Assembly: GCA_002787775.1 (NCBI GenBank)
Contig: PCUW01000051.1
Coordinates: 1 to 37,535, forward strand
Source of the DNA: Bdellovibrionales bacterium CG12_big_fil_rev_8_21_14_0_65_38_15
GTDB lineage: Bacteria; Bdellovibrionota; Bacteriovoracia; Bacteriovoracales; Bacteriovoracaceae
Length of the DNA: 37,535 nucleotides
Reading direction: 5' to 3'
Shown here: positions 25,501 through 33,193 of the stretch, piece after piece
How positions within the stretch are numbered: the stretch's first letter is position 1
Layout of the letters: the number at the start of each line of letters is the position of its first letter
The notes under the pieces: model-generated
The model's database searches: none
Told to the model about the DNA's origin: nothing
What the model saw: only the letters and a program-made list of their open reading frames with translations
Translations under genes and position numbers: made by a program

Positions 25501-26171
25501 TATTGATTCACTTGTATGTCTTTTGCGATCACTGTTTCGCCAGCAATCACTTCATTATTTTCTTTAGTTAGTATGTCATAATTATCTGGAAGAAACAGAA
25601 CAACTGTTCCACCAAAAGGAAAAAAGCCTATATTGGCGCGCTCTTTTCCTTTATCTCCAGGCATTACAATGAGCTCTGGCCACTGACCTAAAACACATTT
25701 AATGAGTTGTATTCCTATAAACTGATTCTTTGTTGTTTCAAGACTTAACGAAATCCCTGAAAGAGAAATATTAGACTGATCAGCTAATGGTTTAGAATTA
25801 AACCTAAAGACTGATTTTCCATCTTTAAATTGAAAATCTTTGACTTCAGATTTTACGGGAAGATAAAGACCGGCTTCACTCCACCAAGGAATACCCATTT
25901 GAATTTCAATAAGATTTTTTCCAAAGATGACATGATCAACAGATTTTTTGACTGATACTATTCGAGCATTGGCCGGTGCGTACACCATATCTTCACTTCG
26001 ATTCACAACATTGTCTTTATAAGGACTGTGCTTACGTCTAAAGATGACCAGCGTGATGATATAAAAAAGTGCCAATGGTAAGAAAATCCACACAACACCT
26101 GCAAGCGCAAAAACAATGAGGGAGATTCCCATTGAGACGTGAAAAGATTTATCGAGGTAATTAGGAATCAT
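25500..26171 (-). CDS. Phosphatidylserine decarboxylase homologue lacking active-site residues
   Basis: The 223-residue protein has the layout of short Psd enzymes: two N-terminal membrane segments (about 12-45), a region where SPADG is expected, a GSTV-type site near the C-terminus, and AGETVIA at the end. The catalytic parts have changed. SPADG reads APANA (65-69), so the Asp is Asn68. The segment that should hold the catalytic His reads WWSEAGLYLPV (96-106). The self-cleavage GST reads GGT (187-189), so the Ser that becomes the pyruvoyl group is Gly188. It should therefore not self-process. It may be a regulatory or structural pseudoenzyme partner of PssA. I chose ATG 26171; a TTG at 26210 is in frame and would overlap tsaB. 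Confidence 0.72.
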   Translation of the reverse strand: MIPNYLDKSFHVSMGISLIVFALAGVVWIFLPLALFYIITLVIFRRKHSPYKDNVVNRSEDMVYAPANARIVSVKKSVDHVIFGKNLIEIQMGIPWWSEAGLYLPVKSEVKDFQFKDGKSVFRFNSKPLADQSNISLSGISLSLETTKNQFIGIQLIKCVLGQWPELIVMPGDKGKERANIGFFPFGGTVVLFLPDNYDILTKENNEVIAGETVIAKDIQVNQ

Positions 26172-26202
26172 GAGAAAATGGTAGCAAGCTCTTAAGAGCT
26201 TG

Positions 26203-26799
26203 TCACACAACGCTACGCTTAAATTCTTTATCTAAAGGTCTGAAATAATAAGACTCTCTTCGAATTTTATTGTTCTTCAAATGGCCAAAGATCGGCGCCG
26301 GATTATCCCTTAAAAGCTCTGTTGTAAGAATCGGCTTAAAAGACTCCCATGGACCACTCGGTTGATGGGTATACAGAGCTCTTGTGACTTTTACCCATTC
26401 ATCAGCGGCTATAAGTTCACTTGAAACCTTCTCATCATTCCAAAAGTAATTAAAGACTTCTTTTTTAAAAGCGTGGCAGACCCATTGTCCTTCATTTACG
26501 CCAAGAATTTTAGCAATTTCATACTGATGAAATGAATAAACCGGAATCTGGCTCAATTCAAAAAGCTGAGCAATCCCTTCACCTAGTCTAATACCAGTGT
26601 ATGACCCAGGTCCGTTACATAGAAAGACGCTCTTAAGATCAAGCGCTTCTACATTAAATTTTTTTAAGATTTCAAATATCTGGGCGTGAATATCTGCAGA
26701 ATGCTGAAGCTTTTCATGGTGCTCAAAATGCAACCATTTAAAATTATCATCAAGTAAACCTACACTTAGAAAATGTGATGTATCTAAGTATAGGTGCAT
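26203..26799 (-). CDS. tsaB: tRNA threonylcarbamoyladenosine biosynthesis protein TsaB
   Basis: TsaB partners with TsaD and TsaE to make t6A37 in tRNAs that read ANN codons. The 198-residue protein starts with the ASKHA-type strand HLYLDTSHFLSVGLL, and has HSADIHAQIFEILKKF and the hallmark LCNGPGSYTGIRLGEGIAQ (about 66-84). The C-terminal half is divergent, as is usual for TsaB. I chose ATG 26799, one base after the rseP stop (TAAaATG); the open frame extends to 26835. Operon context with rseP and the Psd-like gene follows. Confidence 0.87.
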   Translation of the reverse strand: MHLYLDTSHFLSVGLLDDNFKWLHFEHHEKLQHSADIHAQIFEILKKFNVEALDLKSVFLCNGPGSYTGIRLGEGIAQLFELSQIPVYSFHQYEIAKILGVNEGQWVCHAFKKEVFNYFWNDEKVSSELIAADEWVKVTRALYTHQPSGPWESFKPILTTELLRDNPAPIFGHLKNNKIRRESYYFRPLDKEFKRSVV

Positions 26800-26800
26800 T

Positions 26801-28345
26801 TTAAAACAGACGTGAGAAATCGTTAAAGATAGCACCTATCATTAACATTAATAAGACTGATAAACCTACTTGTTGAGCAATTTCCATTTTACGTCTTGAA
26901 AGAGGTCCACGATTAAAGAGTTCGATTATGATAAAGAGAATATGACCACCGTCTAGAACTGGAATCGGAAAAAGATTGATGACACCCAAATTAACAGAGA
27001 TCAATGCCATTAATTGAAAAAAGTACGTCAGGCTGGTTTTAAATGAATCATGAGCCACTTTACCAATAGCTAAAGGTCCACCAATACTTTTTAAAGAAAC
27101 TTGCCCAGACAAAAGAAGGCCAAATCCTTCAACCGTTTTTACGATAGAATCCCAAGTTCTAACAAATGAGCCACCTATAGATTCGAAAAATCCTTTTGGG
27201 CTACTTGTTGTATATGTTGGAGCTACGTACTCACCAGCGCTATAAACACCAATGAGTTTCATCTTAAAGCCTTCTACTTCTTTAACTTCTGGAACTAATT
27301 CTAACGTTACAACTTGACCGTTGCGCCATAATCCAACCTGTGCTTTATCTTCACTAGATTCTTGCAAAGTTCTCTTAAGATCATCAAAAGCAAAAACTTC
27401 TTTATTATTAAGTGAAATTATAACGTCTCCACTTTGTATGCCTGCTAGCTCTGCTGCAGACTTATCCGCTGTTTTATCGACAGCAAGATCAAGTGCTCTA
27501 TAAGATAAGGAGAAGACTTCAGTTAAATTATTGAAACTTCCTAGATCTTTTAAATCAAGATTTTCAGCAACGACAAATTCATCATCCACCTTGGCTAACT
27601 TAAAAAGTGTTAACTGATTTGGAAGAAAAGCTTCGAGATCATCAAGAGATAATGTTAAGTCAGGACTTTTCCCCTTAATCATTAAACCCCAAGTCATACC
27701 TTGATCATCAACCAGAATTGGCTTTCGAAAATATGGAGGGTATTTCGCATACTCTTCAAAAAATTCTTGCCCACCCAAACCAAGATTAACGTCAATAACT
27801 TGTTCACCGCGAAGAACTGAAAGTGTTTTAATCCCTTCACCGCCTTCAAGAGCAATATCTGAAGGACCTGCAACAGTGTTGCCATTAACTGCAGATACAA
27901 CATCACCGGTTCGAAGACCTTTTTGATAAAGAACAGATGCTGTTTCAAGTTTACCGATTTTGATCTGTGGAACTTTCTCTCCCCCAACTAATAGAAAGAA
28001 GAAAATCACAAAGGCCATTATAAAGTTAGCAAGTGGCCCACCCATGACGATCCAAAAACGAGCCATTTTGCCTTTATGAGTGAAACTAAACTTTCGCTCT
28101 TCTAATGGAATTTCGTCTTTATTCAGGGGATCATCGCCAAACATTTTGACGTAACCACCCAGAGGAATCAAAGATAAAGCGTATTGGGTTTCACCCCATT
28201 TCCATTTTAAAAGCTTTGGCCCAAAACCAATCGAAAAGACTTCAACTCTAACGCCAAAAAGACGAGCGAATAAAAAGTGCCCAAGCTCGTGAAAGAAAAC
28301 GAGTGGTCCTAAAAAGAGTATAAAAATCAGAATTTTTTCAAACAT
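26801..28345 (-). CDS. rseP: RseP-type site-2 protease
   Basis: RseP is an inner-membrane zinc protease that cuts within membranes, classically anti-sigma factors and signal peptide remnants. The 514-residue protein has HELGH (about 18-22) in the first membrane segment, GPLANFIMAF after the first cytoplasmic loop, two PDZ-like domains (GLRTGDVVSAVNG and GIQSGDVIISLNN), and the second metal motif NLFPIPVLDGGHILF (about 457-471). It is longer than the approximately 450-residue E. coli enzyme, mainly between the PDZ domains. I chose ATG 28345 (MFEKILIF), with AGGGA upstream. It overlaps cdsA only outside this start. The dxr gene often found between cdsA and rseP is absent. Confidence 0.94.
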   Translation of the reverse strand: MFEKILIFILFLGPLVFFHELGHFLFARLFGVRVEVFSIGFGPKLLKWKWGETQYALSLIPLGGYVKMFGDDPLNKDEIPLEERKFSFTHKGKMARFWIVMGGPLANFIMAFVIFFFLLVGGEKVPQIKIGKLETASVLYQKGLRTGDVVSAVNGNTVAGPSDIALEGGEGIKTLSVLRGEQVIDVNLGLGGQEFFEEYAKYPPYFRKPILVDDQGMTWGLMIKGKSPDLTLSLDDLEAFLPNQLTLFKLAKVDDEFVVAENLDLKDLGSFNNLTEVFSLSYRALDLAVDKTADKSAAELAGIQSGDVIISLNNKEVFAFDDLKRTLQESSEDKAQVGLWRNGQVVTLELVPEVKEVEGFKMKLIGVYSAGEYVAPTYTTSSPKGFFESIGGSFVRTWDSIVKTVEGFGLLLSGQVSLKSIGGPLAIGKVAHDSFKTSLTYFFQLMALISVNLGVINLFPIPVLDGGHILFIIIELFNRGPLSRRKMEIAQQVGLSVLLMLMIGAIFNDFSRLF

Positions 28346-28353
28346 GAGTGTCC

Positions 28354-29181
28354 CTAGAATCTGCCCCAATGCATATCTAGCGCAGTTGCATAAAATGGCG
28401 CTAAGAATAGGAGGCTGTCTATTCTATCATACACCCCACCATGCCCAGGGATCAAAGAGGAGCTATCTTTTATCTCAAATTGCCGTTTTATTTTTGATTG
28501 AACAAGATCGCCAACTTGAGCAATTAAGCCAAGTAAACAGAACACTGCGAAAAGAGGAAGGCTGCGCTCACTAAAGAAGAGTTGCCACAAAATACTGCCC
28601 ATTAAACCAGTGCTAAGTACTCCACCAATAAGGCCCTCAATAGTTTTTTTAGGACTCACTTTTGGCCATAATTTATGTTTACCAAAGTTTTTACCAAAGA
28701 ACCACGCAGCCGAATCCATACCAAAGTTTACGAATAACAAAACAATGATAATTTCTTGCCACTGATTTGATCGTTGTAAATAAATTAATGATAAACAAGG
28801 AAGCAATATGAGTAAGGATGCAAAAAGAGGAATTTTTTCAAACAGATTCTTCAAAAAGTTTGAACTCATATCAACATAGAATAAATAAACCAAAAGCAGG
28901 ATATTCATTAAGACGCCGGCATTAACTGCGACCTTAAGTAAATCGGGTCCTGTTTCAAAGTAAGCAAAATAAATCACTGGAATCAGGACTAAACTTACAC
29001 TTAAGGCATAAAGTGGATTTGTACGCTTAAATTTTAAAAAGTTAATAATGATTTCATCAGCCGCAATAACAGCTGCGACTATAATGAACCCTGACAAATA
29101 CTTTGAGCCCATAACAAAACAAATCGTGACGACAACAGCTAAAACTAGAGCTGATAGAATACGCTGAGTTGTATTAGACAT
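28354..29181 (-). CDS. cdsA: Phosphatidate cytidylyltransferase
   Basis: CdsA makes CDP-diacylglycerol from phosphatidic acid and CTP at the inner membrane, the precursor used by PssA. The 275-residue protein has about eight hydrophobic segments and the CdsA signature region: DSAAWFFGKNFGKHK, SPKKTIEGLIGG, and the C-terminal KDSSSLIPGHGGVYDRIDSL. Starts at 29181 (MSNTTQRIL), 29187 (ATG) and 29196 (TTG) are all possible and all overlap uppS slightly; I chose 29181 by family resemblance. Order uppS-cdsA-rseP is standard in proteobacteria. Confidence 0.94.
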   Translation of the reverse strand: MSNTTQRILSALVLAVVVTICFVMGSKYLSGFIIVAAVIAADEIIINFLKFKRTNPLYALSVSLVLIPVIYFAYFETGPDLLKVAVNAGVLMNILLLVYLFYVDMSSNFLKNLFEKIPLFASLLILLPCLSLIYLQRSNQWQEIIIVLLFVNFGMDSAAWFFGKNFGKHKLWPKVSPKKTIEGLIGGVLSTGLMGSILWQLFFSERSLPLFAVFCLLGLIAQVGDLVQSKIKRQFEIKDSSSLIPGHGGVYDRIDSLLFLAPFYATALDMHWGRF

Positions 29182-29959
29182 GGGCATTACCAGCAAGGCT
29201 CTCGCGGTTGATTTGAGCTTCTTGCTTAGAATGATCTAAATCGCCCTTCGCACAAACAGCTCCAAATCGTCGCTCTCTTTTAGAAACGGATTCTAAAATT
29301 GATTTAAATTCTTTTGGTTTAAAGTCTGGCCATTTTGTAGCTGTAAAAAAGAGCTCAGCATAAGCACTTTGCCATAAAAGAAAATTTGAAATTCTTTGGT
29401 CACCACCAGTTCTAATAAGAAGATCAACATCTCCTAAATCTGGCGCATAAAATCCTGAAGATAAATCTTCTTCAGTAATTGCTTCACCTGGGTGAGCTTG
29501 AATAAACTTATTAACTGAATCTAGAATTTCATTACGAGAACCATAACCAAAAGCAAAAGTTAGCTTTAAGCCATTATTCGATCTTGTTGTTGATTCTAAG
29601 TCATGAATTAAATTTAAAGTTTCTTTAGGTAGTCCAGAGGTATCACCAACAACTCTAAACATAATATCGTTTTCAATGATTCTATTTCGCTCAACTTTTA
29701 AGAATTTTTTAAGCAATACAAAAAGAGTCGAAATTTCATCTTTTGGTCGACACCAATTCTCTGATGAAAAAGCATAAAGAGTTAATGCTTTAACACCAAG
29801 GTCATCAGCTTCTTCAACAATCTTACTGACAACGCGTGAACCTCTAACATGTCCCCAAACTCTTGAGTGAGCTCTTGCATTCGCCCAACGACCATTACCA
29901 TCCATAATAATGGCAACATGCTCGGGAATATTGGGAATATGCTTTGAAGTATCTTGCAT
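29174..29959 (-). CDS. uppS: Isoprenyl transferase (undecaprenyl diphosphate synthase)
   Basis: UppS builds the undecaprenyl carrier for peptidoglycan and LPS O-chains from farnesyl and isopentenyl diphosphates. The 261-residue protein has HVAIIMDGNGRWANAR (14-29, catalytic Asp20), the conserved YAFSSENWCRPKDEI (about 68-82), FAFGYGSRNEILDSV, and DLLIRTGGDQRISNFLLWQ followed by YAELFF and WPDF. All are hallmarks of cis-prenyltransferases. The start at 29959 follows the frr stop by one base, and the stop overlaps cdsA. Confidence 0.96.
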   Translation of the reverse strand: MQDTSKHIPNIPEHVAIIMDGNGRWANARAHSRVWGHVRGSRVVSKIVEEADDLGVKALTLYAFSSENWCRPKDEISTLFVLLKKFLKVERNRIIENDIMFRVVGDTSGLPKETLNLIHDLESTTRSNNGLKLTFAFGYGSRNEILDSVNKFIQAHPGEAITEEDLSSGFYAPDLGDVDLLIRTGGDQRISNFLLWQSAYAELFFTATKWPDFKPKEFKSILESVSKRERRFGAVCAKGDLDHSKQEAQINRESLAGNAHV

Positions 29960-29960
29960 G

Positions 29961-30518
29961 CTAAACCGTTAGAAGCTCTTTTTCTTTGGCTTCAATAACT
30001 TTATCAACATCTTTTACAAACTTATCAGTAATAGTTTGAATTTCAGTTTGATATTTTTTTGAATCATCTTCTGAAACTTCTTTATCTTTTTCAGCTTTTT
30101 TTACAACTTCGTTTTGATCACGACGAGCATTACGAATTGCAATTTTCGCTTCTTCACCAAATTTTTTAATTTCTTTAACTTGCTCTTTACGACGCTCTTC
30201 AGTTAAGGCAGGAAAAGGAATACGAATGAGGTTGCCATCATTTGATGGAGTTAATCCAAGATTGGCACCAAGGATCGCTTTTTCAATCGCTGCGATTAAT
30301 GACTTATCAAACGGTTGAATCTGAAGAAGCCTTGCTTCAGGTGTGCTTATTTGACCAACTTGCTTAACCGCAGTTGCCGTTCCGTAATAATCAACATTCA
30401 CACCATCAAGAACGCTGGCAGAAGCACGGCCTGTTCTGATTTTTGTGAGTTGATATTTTAATGACTCTAAAGCTTTCGCCATTGAGGCTTCAAGTTCTTT
30501 TTTAATGACGTCAATCAT
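29961..30518 (-). CDS. frr: Ribosome recycling factor
   Basis: RRF splits post-termination ribosomes together with EF-G. The 185-residue length is exactly that of the family. Visible marks are LTKIRTGRASASVLDGV (about 24-40), VDYYGTATAVKQVGQIS, NDGNLIRIPFPALTEERR (about 97-114) and the C-terminal long helix ending VIEAKEKELLTV. A Shine-Dalgarno AGAAGG precedes the ATG. It follows pyrH by 12 bases, the usual pyrH-frr pairing. Confidence 0.97.
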   Translation of the reverse strand: MIDVIKKELEASMAKALESLKYQLTKIRTGRASASVLDGVNVDYYGTATAVKQVGQISTPEARLLQIQPFDKSLIAAIEKAILGANLGLTPSNDGNLIRIPFPALTEERRKEQVKEIKKFGEEAKIAIRNARRDQNEVVKKAEKDKEVSEDDSKKYQTEIQTITDKFVKDVDKVIEAKEKELLTV

Positions 30519-30530
30519 GGTTAACCCTTC

Positions 30531-31244
30531 TTAAATCTGTTTTGTAACTAATGTGCCGGTGTCTTCGCCAAGGACGCATTTAGCAATATTTCCTTTTTCG
30601 AACACGTTAAGAACAATAATATCGATATCATTATCCATACATAGAGTTAGGGCCGTCGAATCAAGAACTTTAATTCCTTGATTAAGAGCATCCATATAAC
30701 TCAGCTTTGTATATCTAACGGCGTCTTTAAATTGCATTGGATCTTTGTCGTAAACGCCATCAACTTTAGTTGCTTTGATAATAACATCAGCATCAATTTC
30801 ATTTGCTCTTAGAGCTGCTGCCGTATCTGTTGTGAAGTATGGATTACCAGTACCTGCAGCAAAGATAATGACACGTTTTTTTTCAAGGTGGCGAATTGCA
30901 CGTCGGCGAATATAAGGCTCAGCAATCTCTTGCATATCGATGGCCGATAAAACTCTTGTGTAAACACCACTACGTTCTAAACCGTCTTGAAGGGCAAGAG
31001 CATTGATAATGGTTGCAAGCATACCCATATGATCTGAAGTTGTTCTATCCATCCCTTTCGTTGCACCAGCAACTCCACGGTGAATATTACCGCCACCAAT
31101 AACGACGGCGACTTCAACTCCCATTTCAAAAAGAGCTTTAACTTCATTTACAAAGGTAGAAATTGTATCAGGATCGATTCCATATCCTTGTTTACCGGAT
31201 AGGGCTTCGCCAGAAAGCTTTAAAAGTACTCGTTTAAATTTCAC
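30531..31244 (-). CDS. pyrH: UMP kinase
   Basis: PyrH phosphorylates UMP to UDP, feeding all pyrimidine nucleotides. The 237-residue protein of the amino acid kinase fold shows [13 protein letters not shown] (about 5-17), [13 protein letters not shown] (about 46-58), the [17 protein letters not shown] helix, [19 protein letters not shown] (about 127-145) and [10 protein letters not shown]. The start is GTG at 31244; the only upstream ATG nearby is out of frame and closes at once. A strong terminator hairpin ends 12 bases upstream of this start, so pyrH must be reached by readthrough or have a promoter within tsf. Confidence 0.96.
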   Translation of the reverse strand: MKFKRVLLKLSGEALSGKQGYGIDPDTISTFVNEVKALFEMGVEVAVVIGGGNIHRGVAGATKGMDRTTSDHMGMLATIINALALQDGLERSGVYTRVLSAIDMQEIAEPYIRRRAIRHLEKKRVIIFAAGTGNPYFTTDTAAALRANEIDADVIIKATKVDGVYDKDPMQFKDAVRYTKLSYMDALNQGIKVLDSTALTLCMDNDIDIIVLNVFEKGNIAKCVLGEDTGTLVTKQI

Positions 31245-31256
31245 TTAAGCATCCCG

Positions 31257-31285
31257 TAAAAAAAAGGGGACTGTTAAGTCCCCTT
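31257..31285 (-). terminator. Intrinsic terminator/attenuator between tsf and pyrH
   Basis: On the minus strand AAAGGGGACT pairs perfectly with AGTCCCCTTT around a 4-base loop, and the right arm runs into a stretch of eight T. This is a strong rho-independent terminator at the end of rpsB-tsf. Only 12 bases lie between it and the pyrH start codon. Confidence 0.85.
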
Positions 31286-31306
31286 TGTAAAACTAAGATT
31301 TTGTTC

Positions 31307-32200
31307 TTAGTTTTTTAAACCTGTCATTTTAGCAACTTCATCGGCTAGGTTATCTTCTTTTTTCTCGATACCATCACCAAGATTTAATTTCTTAAATCCA
31401 AGAACTTTAATGTCAGCGCCAGCAGCTTTTGCTGTAGCAGCAACAAGCTTACCAACTGTTGTATCTGGATCTTTTACAAACTTTTGCTCTAGAAGACATA
31501 CGTCTTGAGCTAGCTTGTTAAGTTTACCTTCAACAATTTTAGCGATCATGTTTTCTGGCTTACCCTGTTCTTTTAATTGACCAGCATAAACATCAGCTTC
31601 ACGCTTTTTAAAATCTTCATCAATATCATTTGCTGAAAGGAACTTTGGATCAGCAGCAGCAACGTGCATAGCGAGGTCTTTAGCAAGTTCTTGAACTTCT
31701 GCACCATTAGCAGTTGTTTCAAGCATTACTAGAACACCAATTTTTCCACTATGGTTATACCCACCAATTAAACCAGGTTTACTTAGTTCTACTGATTCAA
31801 AACGACGGATATCAATTTTCTCACCACACTTAAGTGTTAGCTCGTTAACCGCAGTTGCTTTAGCATCTTTAAGAACATTGATGTCGCTTGGGTTATTTTC
31901 AAGTGCCCAAGTTGCAACGCTCTTTGCAAAGTTTTGGAAATCATCGCCTTTAGAAACGAAATCTGTCTCGCTGTTAACTTCAACAACAACAGCATGTTTT
32001 CCGTTAACTAAAGAAACAACAGCTCCCTCAGCAGCTACACGGCCCTGCTTTTTAGCAGCTGCCGCAAGACCTTTCTTACGTAGATAATCTACCGCTTCTT
32101 CGATATTGCCAGCAGTTGTAGATAGAGCTTCTTTACAAGCCATCATACCGGCACCGGTCATTTCACGGAGTTTTTTTACATCACCTGCAGTAAAAGACAT
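31307..32200 (-). CDS. tsf: Elongation factor Ts
   Basis: EF-Ts is the nucleotide exchange factor for EF-Tu. The 297-residue protein starts with the UBA-like domain KKLREMTGAGMMACKEAL (about 9-26) and EEAVDYLRKKGLAAAAKK, followed by the EF-Tu-contact motif NSETDFVSKGDDF (about 75-87) and two core subdomains with YNHSGKIGVLVML and KFVKDPDTTVG. The length is typical. A Shine-Dalgarno AAGGAT precedes the ATG. The gene lies 24 bases after rpsB, and the pair ends in the terminator at 31257-31285. Confidence 0.97.
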   Translation of the reverse strand: MSFTAGDVKKLREMTGAGMMACKEALSTTAGNIEEAVDYLRKKGLAAAAKKQGRVAAEGAVVSLVNGKHAVVVEVNSETDFVSKGDDFQNFAKSVATWALENNPSDINVLKDAKATAVNELTLKCGEKIDIRRFESVELSKPGLIGGYNHSGKIGVLVMLETTANGAEVQELAKDLAMHVAAADPKFLSANDIDEDFKKREADVYAGQLKEQGKPENMIAKIVEGKLNKLAQDVCLLEQKFVKDPDTTVGKLVAATAKAAGADIKVLGFKKLNLGDGIEKKEDNLADEVAKMTGLKN

Positions 32201-32224
32201 GGCGTATCCTTATTTTTTAATGAG

Positions 32225-33025
32225 TTAAACTTCTTCGTCTTCGTCAGCGTTAACGAGATCGATATCTTTTTCGTATTTCTTGATGATTTCTGATTCAAGA
32301 GCAACATCACGCATTTCGTCACCAGCTTTCGCTTCTTTCTTAACAAATTTTGAACCTTCAGCAATCGCTTGGGCAAAATAGTTAGCAAAAAGTGAAACTG
32401 ATTTAATCGCATCATCGTTACCTGGAACAACATAAGTAATGCCAGTTGGATCACAGTTAGTATCAGTAATAGCGATGACTGGAATACCAAGTGTGTTCGC
32501 TTCTTTAATTGCAATATGCTCTTCGCCTGGATCAACGATGAAAATCGCACCAGGAAGTTTACGCATATCTTTGATACCACCAAGGTTTTTCTCTAACTTA
32601 ACAACGTCCTTTTCAATTTTTGAACGTTCTTTTTTTGTTAGAAGACCGAAGTCACCTGTCTCTTTCATTTTTTCTACTTTACGTAGTTTATCAATTGAAA
32701 GGTTAATAGTTTTATAGTTTGTAAGCATTCCGCCAAGCCAGCGGTAAGTTACGTGATAAGCACCACAATCTTCAGCACTGTTACGAACAGTTTCAGCTGC
32801 TTGACGTTTAGTACCAACGAAAAGAACTGGCTTACCTTCTGATGCTGTCTTCTTCAAAAAATCATAAGCTGTTTTTGCAAGAGGAATAGTTTTAGCAAGA
32901 TCAACAATGTAAATGCCATTGCGCTCGCCATAAACATACTTTTTCATTTTTGGATTCCACTTGTGAGTCTGGTGACCAAAGTGTGCTCCGGCTTCTAACA
33001 AATCTTTCAACTGCAACTGTGACAT
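32225..33025 (-). CDS. rpsB: 30S ribosomal protein S2
   Basis: S2 is a late-binding protein of the small subunit. The 266-residue protein has LLEAGAHFGHQTHKWNPKMK (about 10-29), YGERNGIYIVDLAKT, FVGTKRQAAETV (about 69-80), YRWLGGMLTNYKTI (about 93-106), LPGAIFIVDPGEEHIAI and TNCDPTGITYVVPGND. The tail is acidic (DEDEEV). A Shine-Dalgarno AGGGAG lies 8 bases upstream of the ATG. In E. coli rpsB-tsf is autoregulated by S2 through its leader; here a compact folded leader lies just upstream (33043-33096). Confidence 0.98.
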   Translation of the reverse strand: MSQLQLKDLLEAGAHFGHQTHKWNPKMKKYVYGERNGIYIVDLAKTIPLAKTAYDFLKKTASEGKPVLFVGTKRQAAETVRNSAEDCGAYHVTYRWLGGMLTNYKTINLSIDKLRKVEKMKETGDFGLLTKKERSKIEKDVVKLEKNLGGIKDMRKLPGAIFIVDPGEEHIAIKEANTLGIPVIAITDTNCDPTGITYVVPGNDDAIKSVSLFANYFAQAIAEGSKFVKKEAKAGDEMRDVALESEIIKKYEKDIDLVNADEDEEV

Positions 33026-33042
33026 AGCTTCAACTCCCTAGA

Positions 33043-33096
33043 GATGATGGTTACGCTTCACCACTCGATGCCACATACTAGATATGGACCATCATC
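33043..33096 (-). promoter_or_regulatory. Candidate structured rpsB leader (three-way junction)
   Basis: On the minus strand an outer 9-bp stem, GATGATGGT with ACCATCATC, encloses two hairpins placed back to back. The first is CCATAT with ATGTGG around CTAGT (one G-U pair). The second is CATC with GGTG around GAGT (one G-U pair). The linker AAGCGTA closes the junction. The structure ends 17 bases before the rpsB start codon, just before the Shine-Dalgarno sequence. This position fits an S2-responsive leader. The fold is hand-made and has not been tested by covariation. Confidence 0.5.
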
Positions 33097-33148
33097 CGAA
33101 TGGCTGCGACATTAATAATATTTCCTAGTAATGGAAATTAGCCCTAGT

Positions 33149-33177
33149 GTTTAACACAGTATGAGGGGATGCGACAA
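33149..33177 (-). promoter_or_regulatory. Weak candidate promoter of rpsB-tsf
   Basis: TTGTCG (-35, 33172-33177) and TTAAAC (33149-33154) are 17 bases apart on the minus strand between the ftsK stop and the rpsB leader. The -10 matches only 3 of 6 positions. No terminator for ftsK is visible in the same gap. Confidence 0.3.
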
Positions 33178-33193
33178 GGAAGATATAAGCGAT

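Noticed and set aside
33120..33136. TTTCC/GGAAA small hairpin between ftsK and rpsB
   Set aside because: Five base pairs of AT-rich stem without a U-tract is expected by chance; it does not work as an ftsK terminator.
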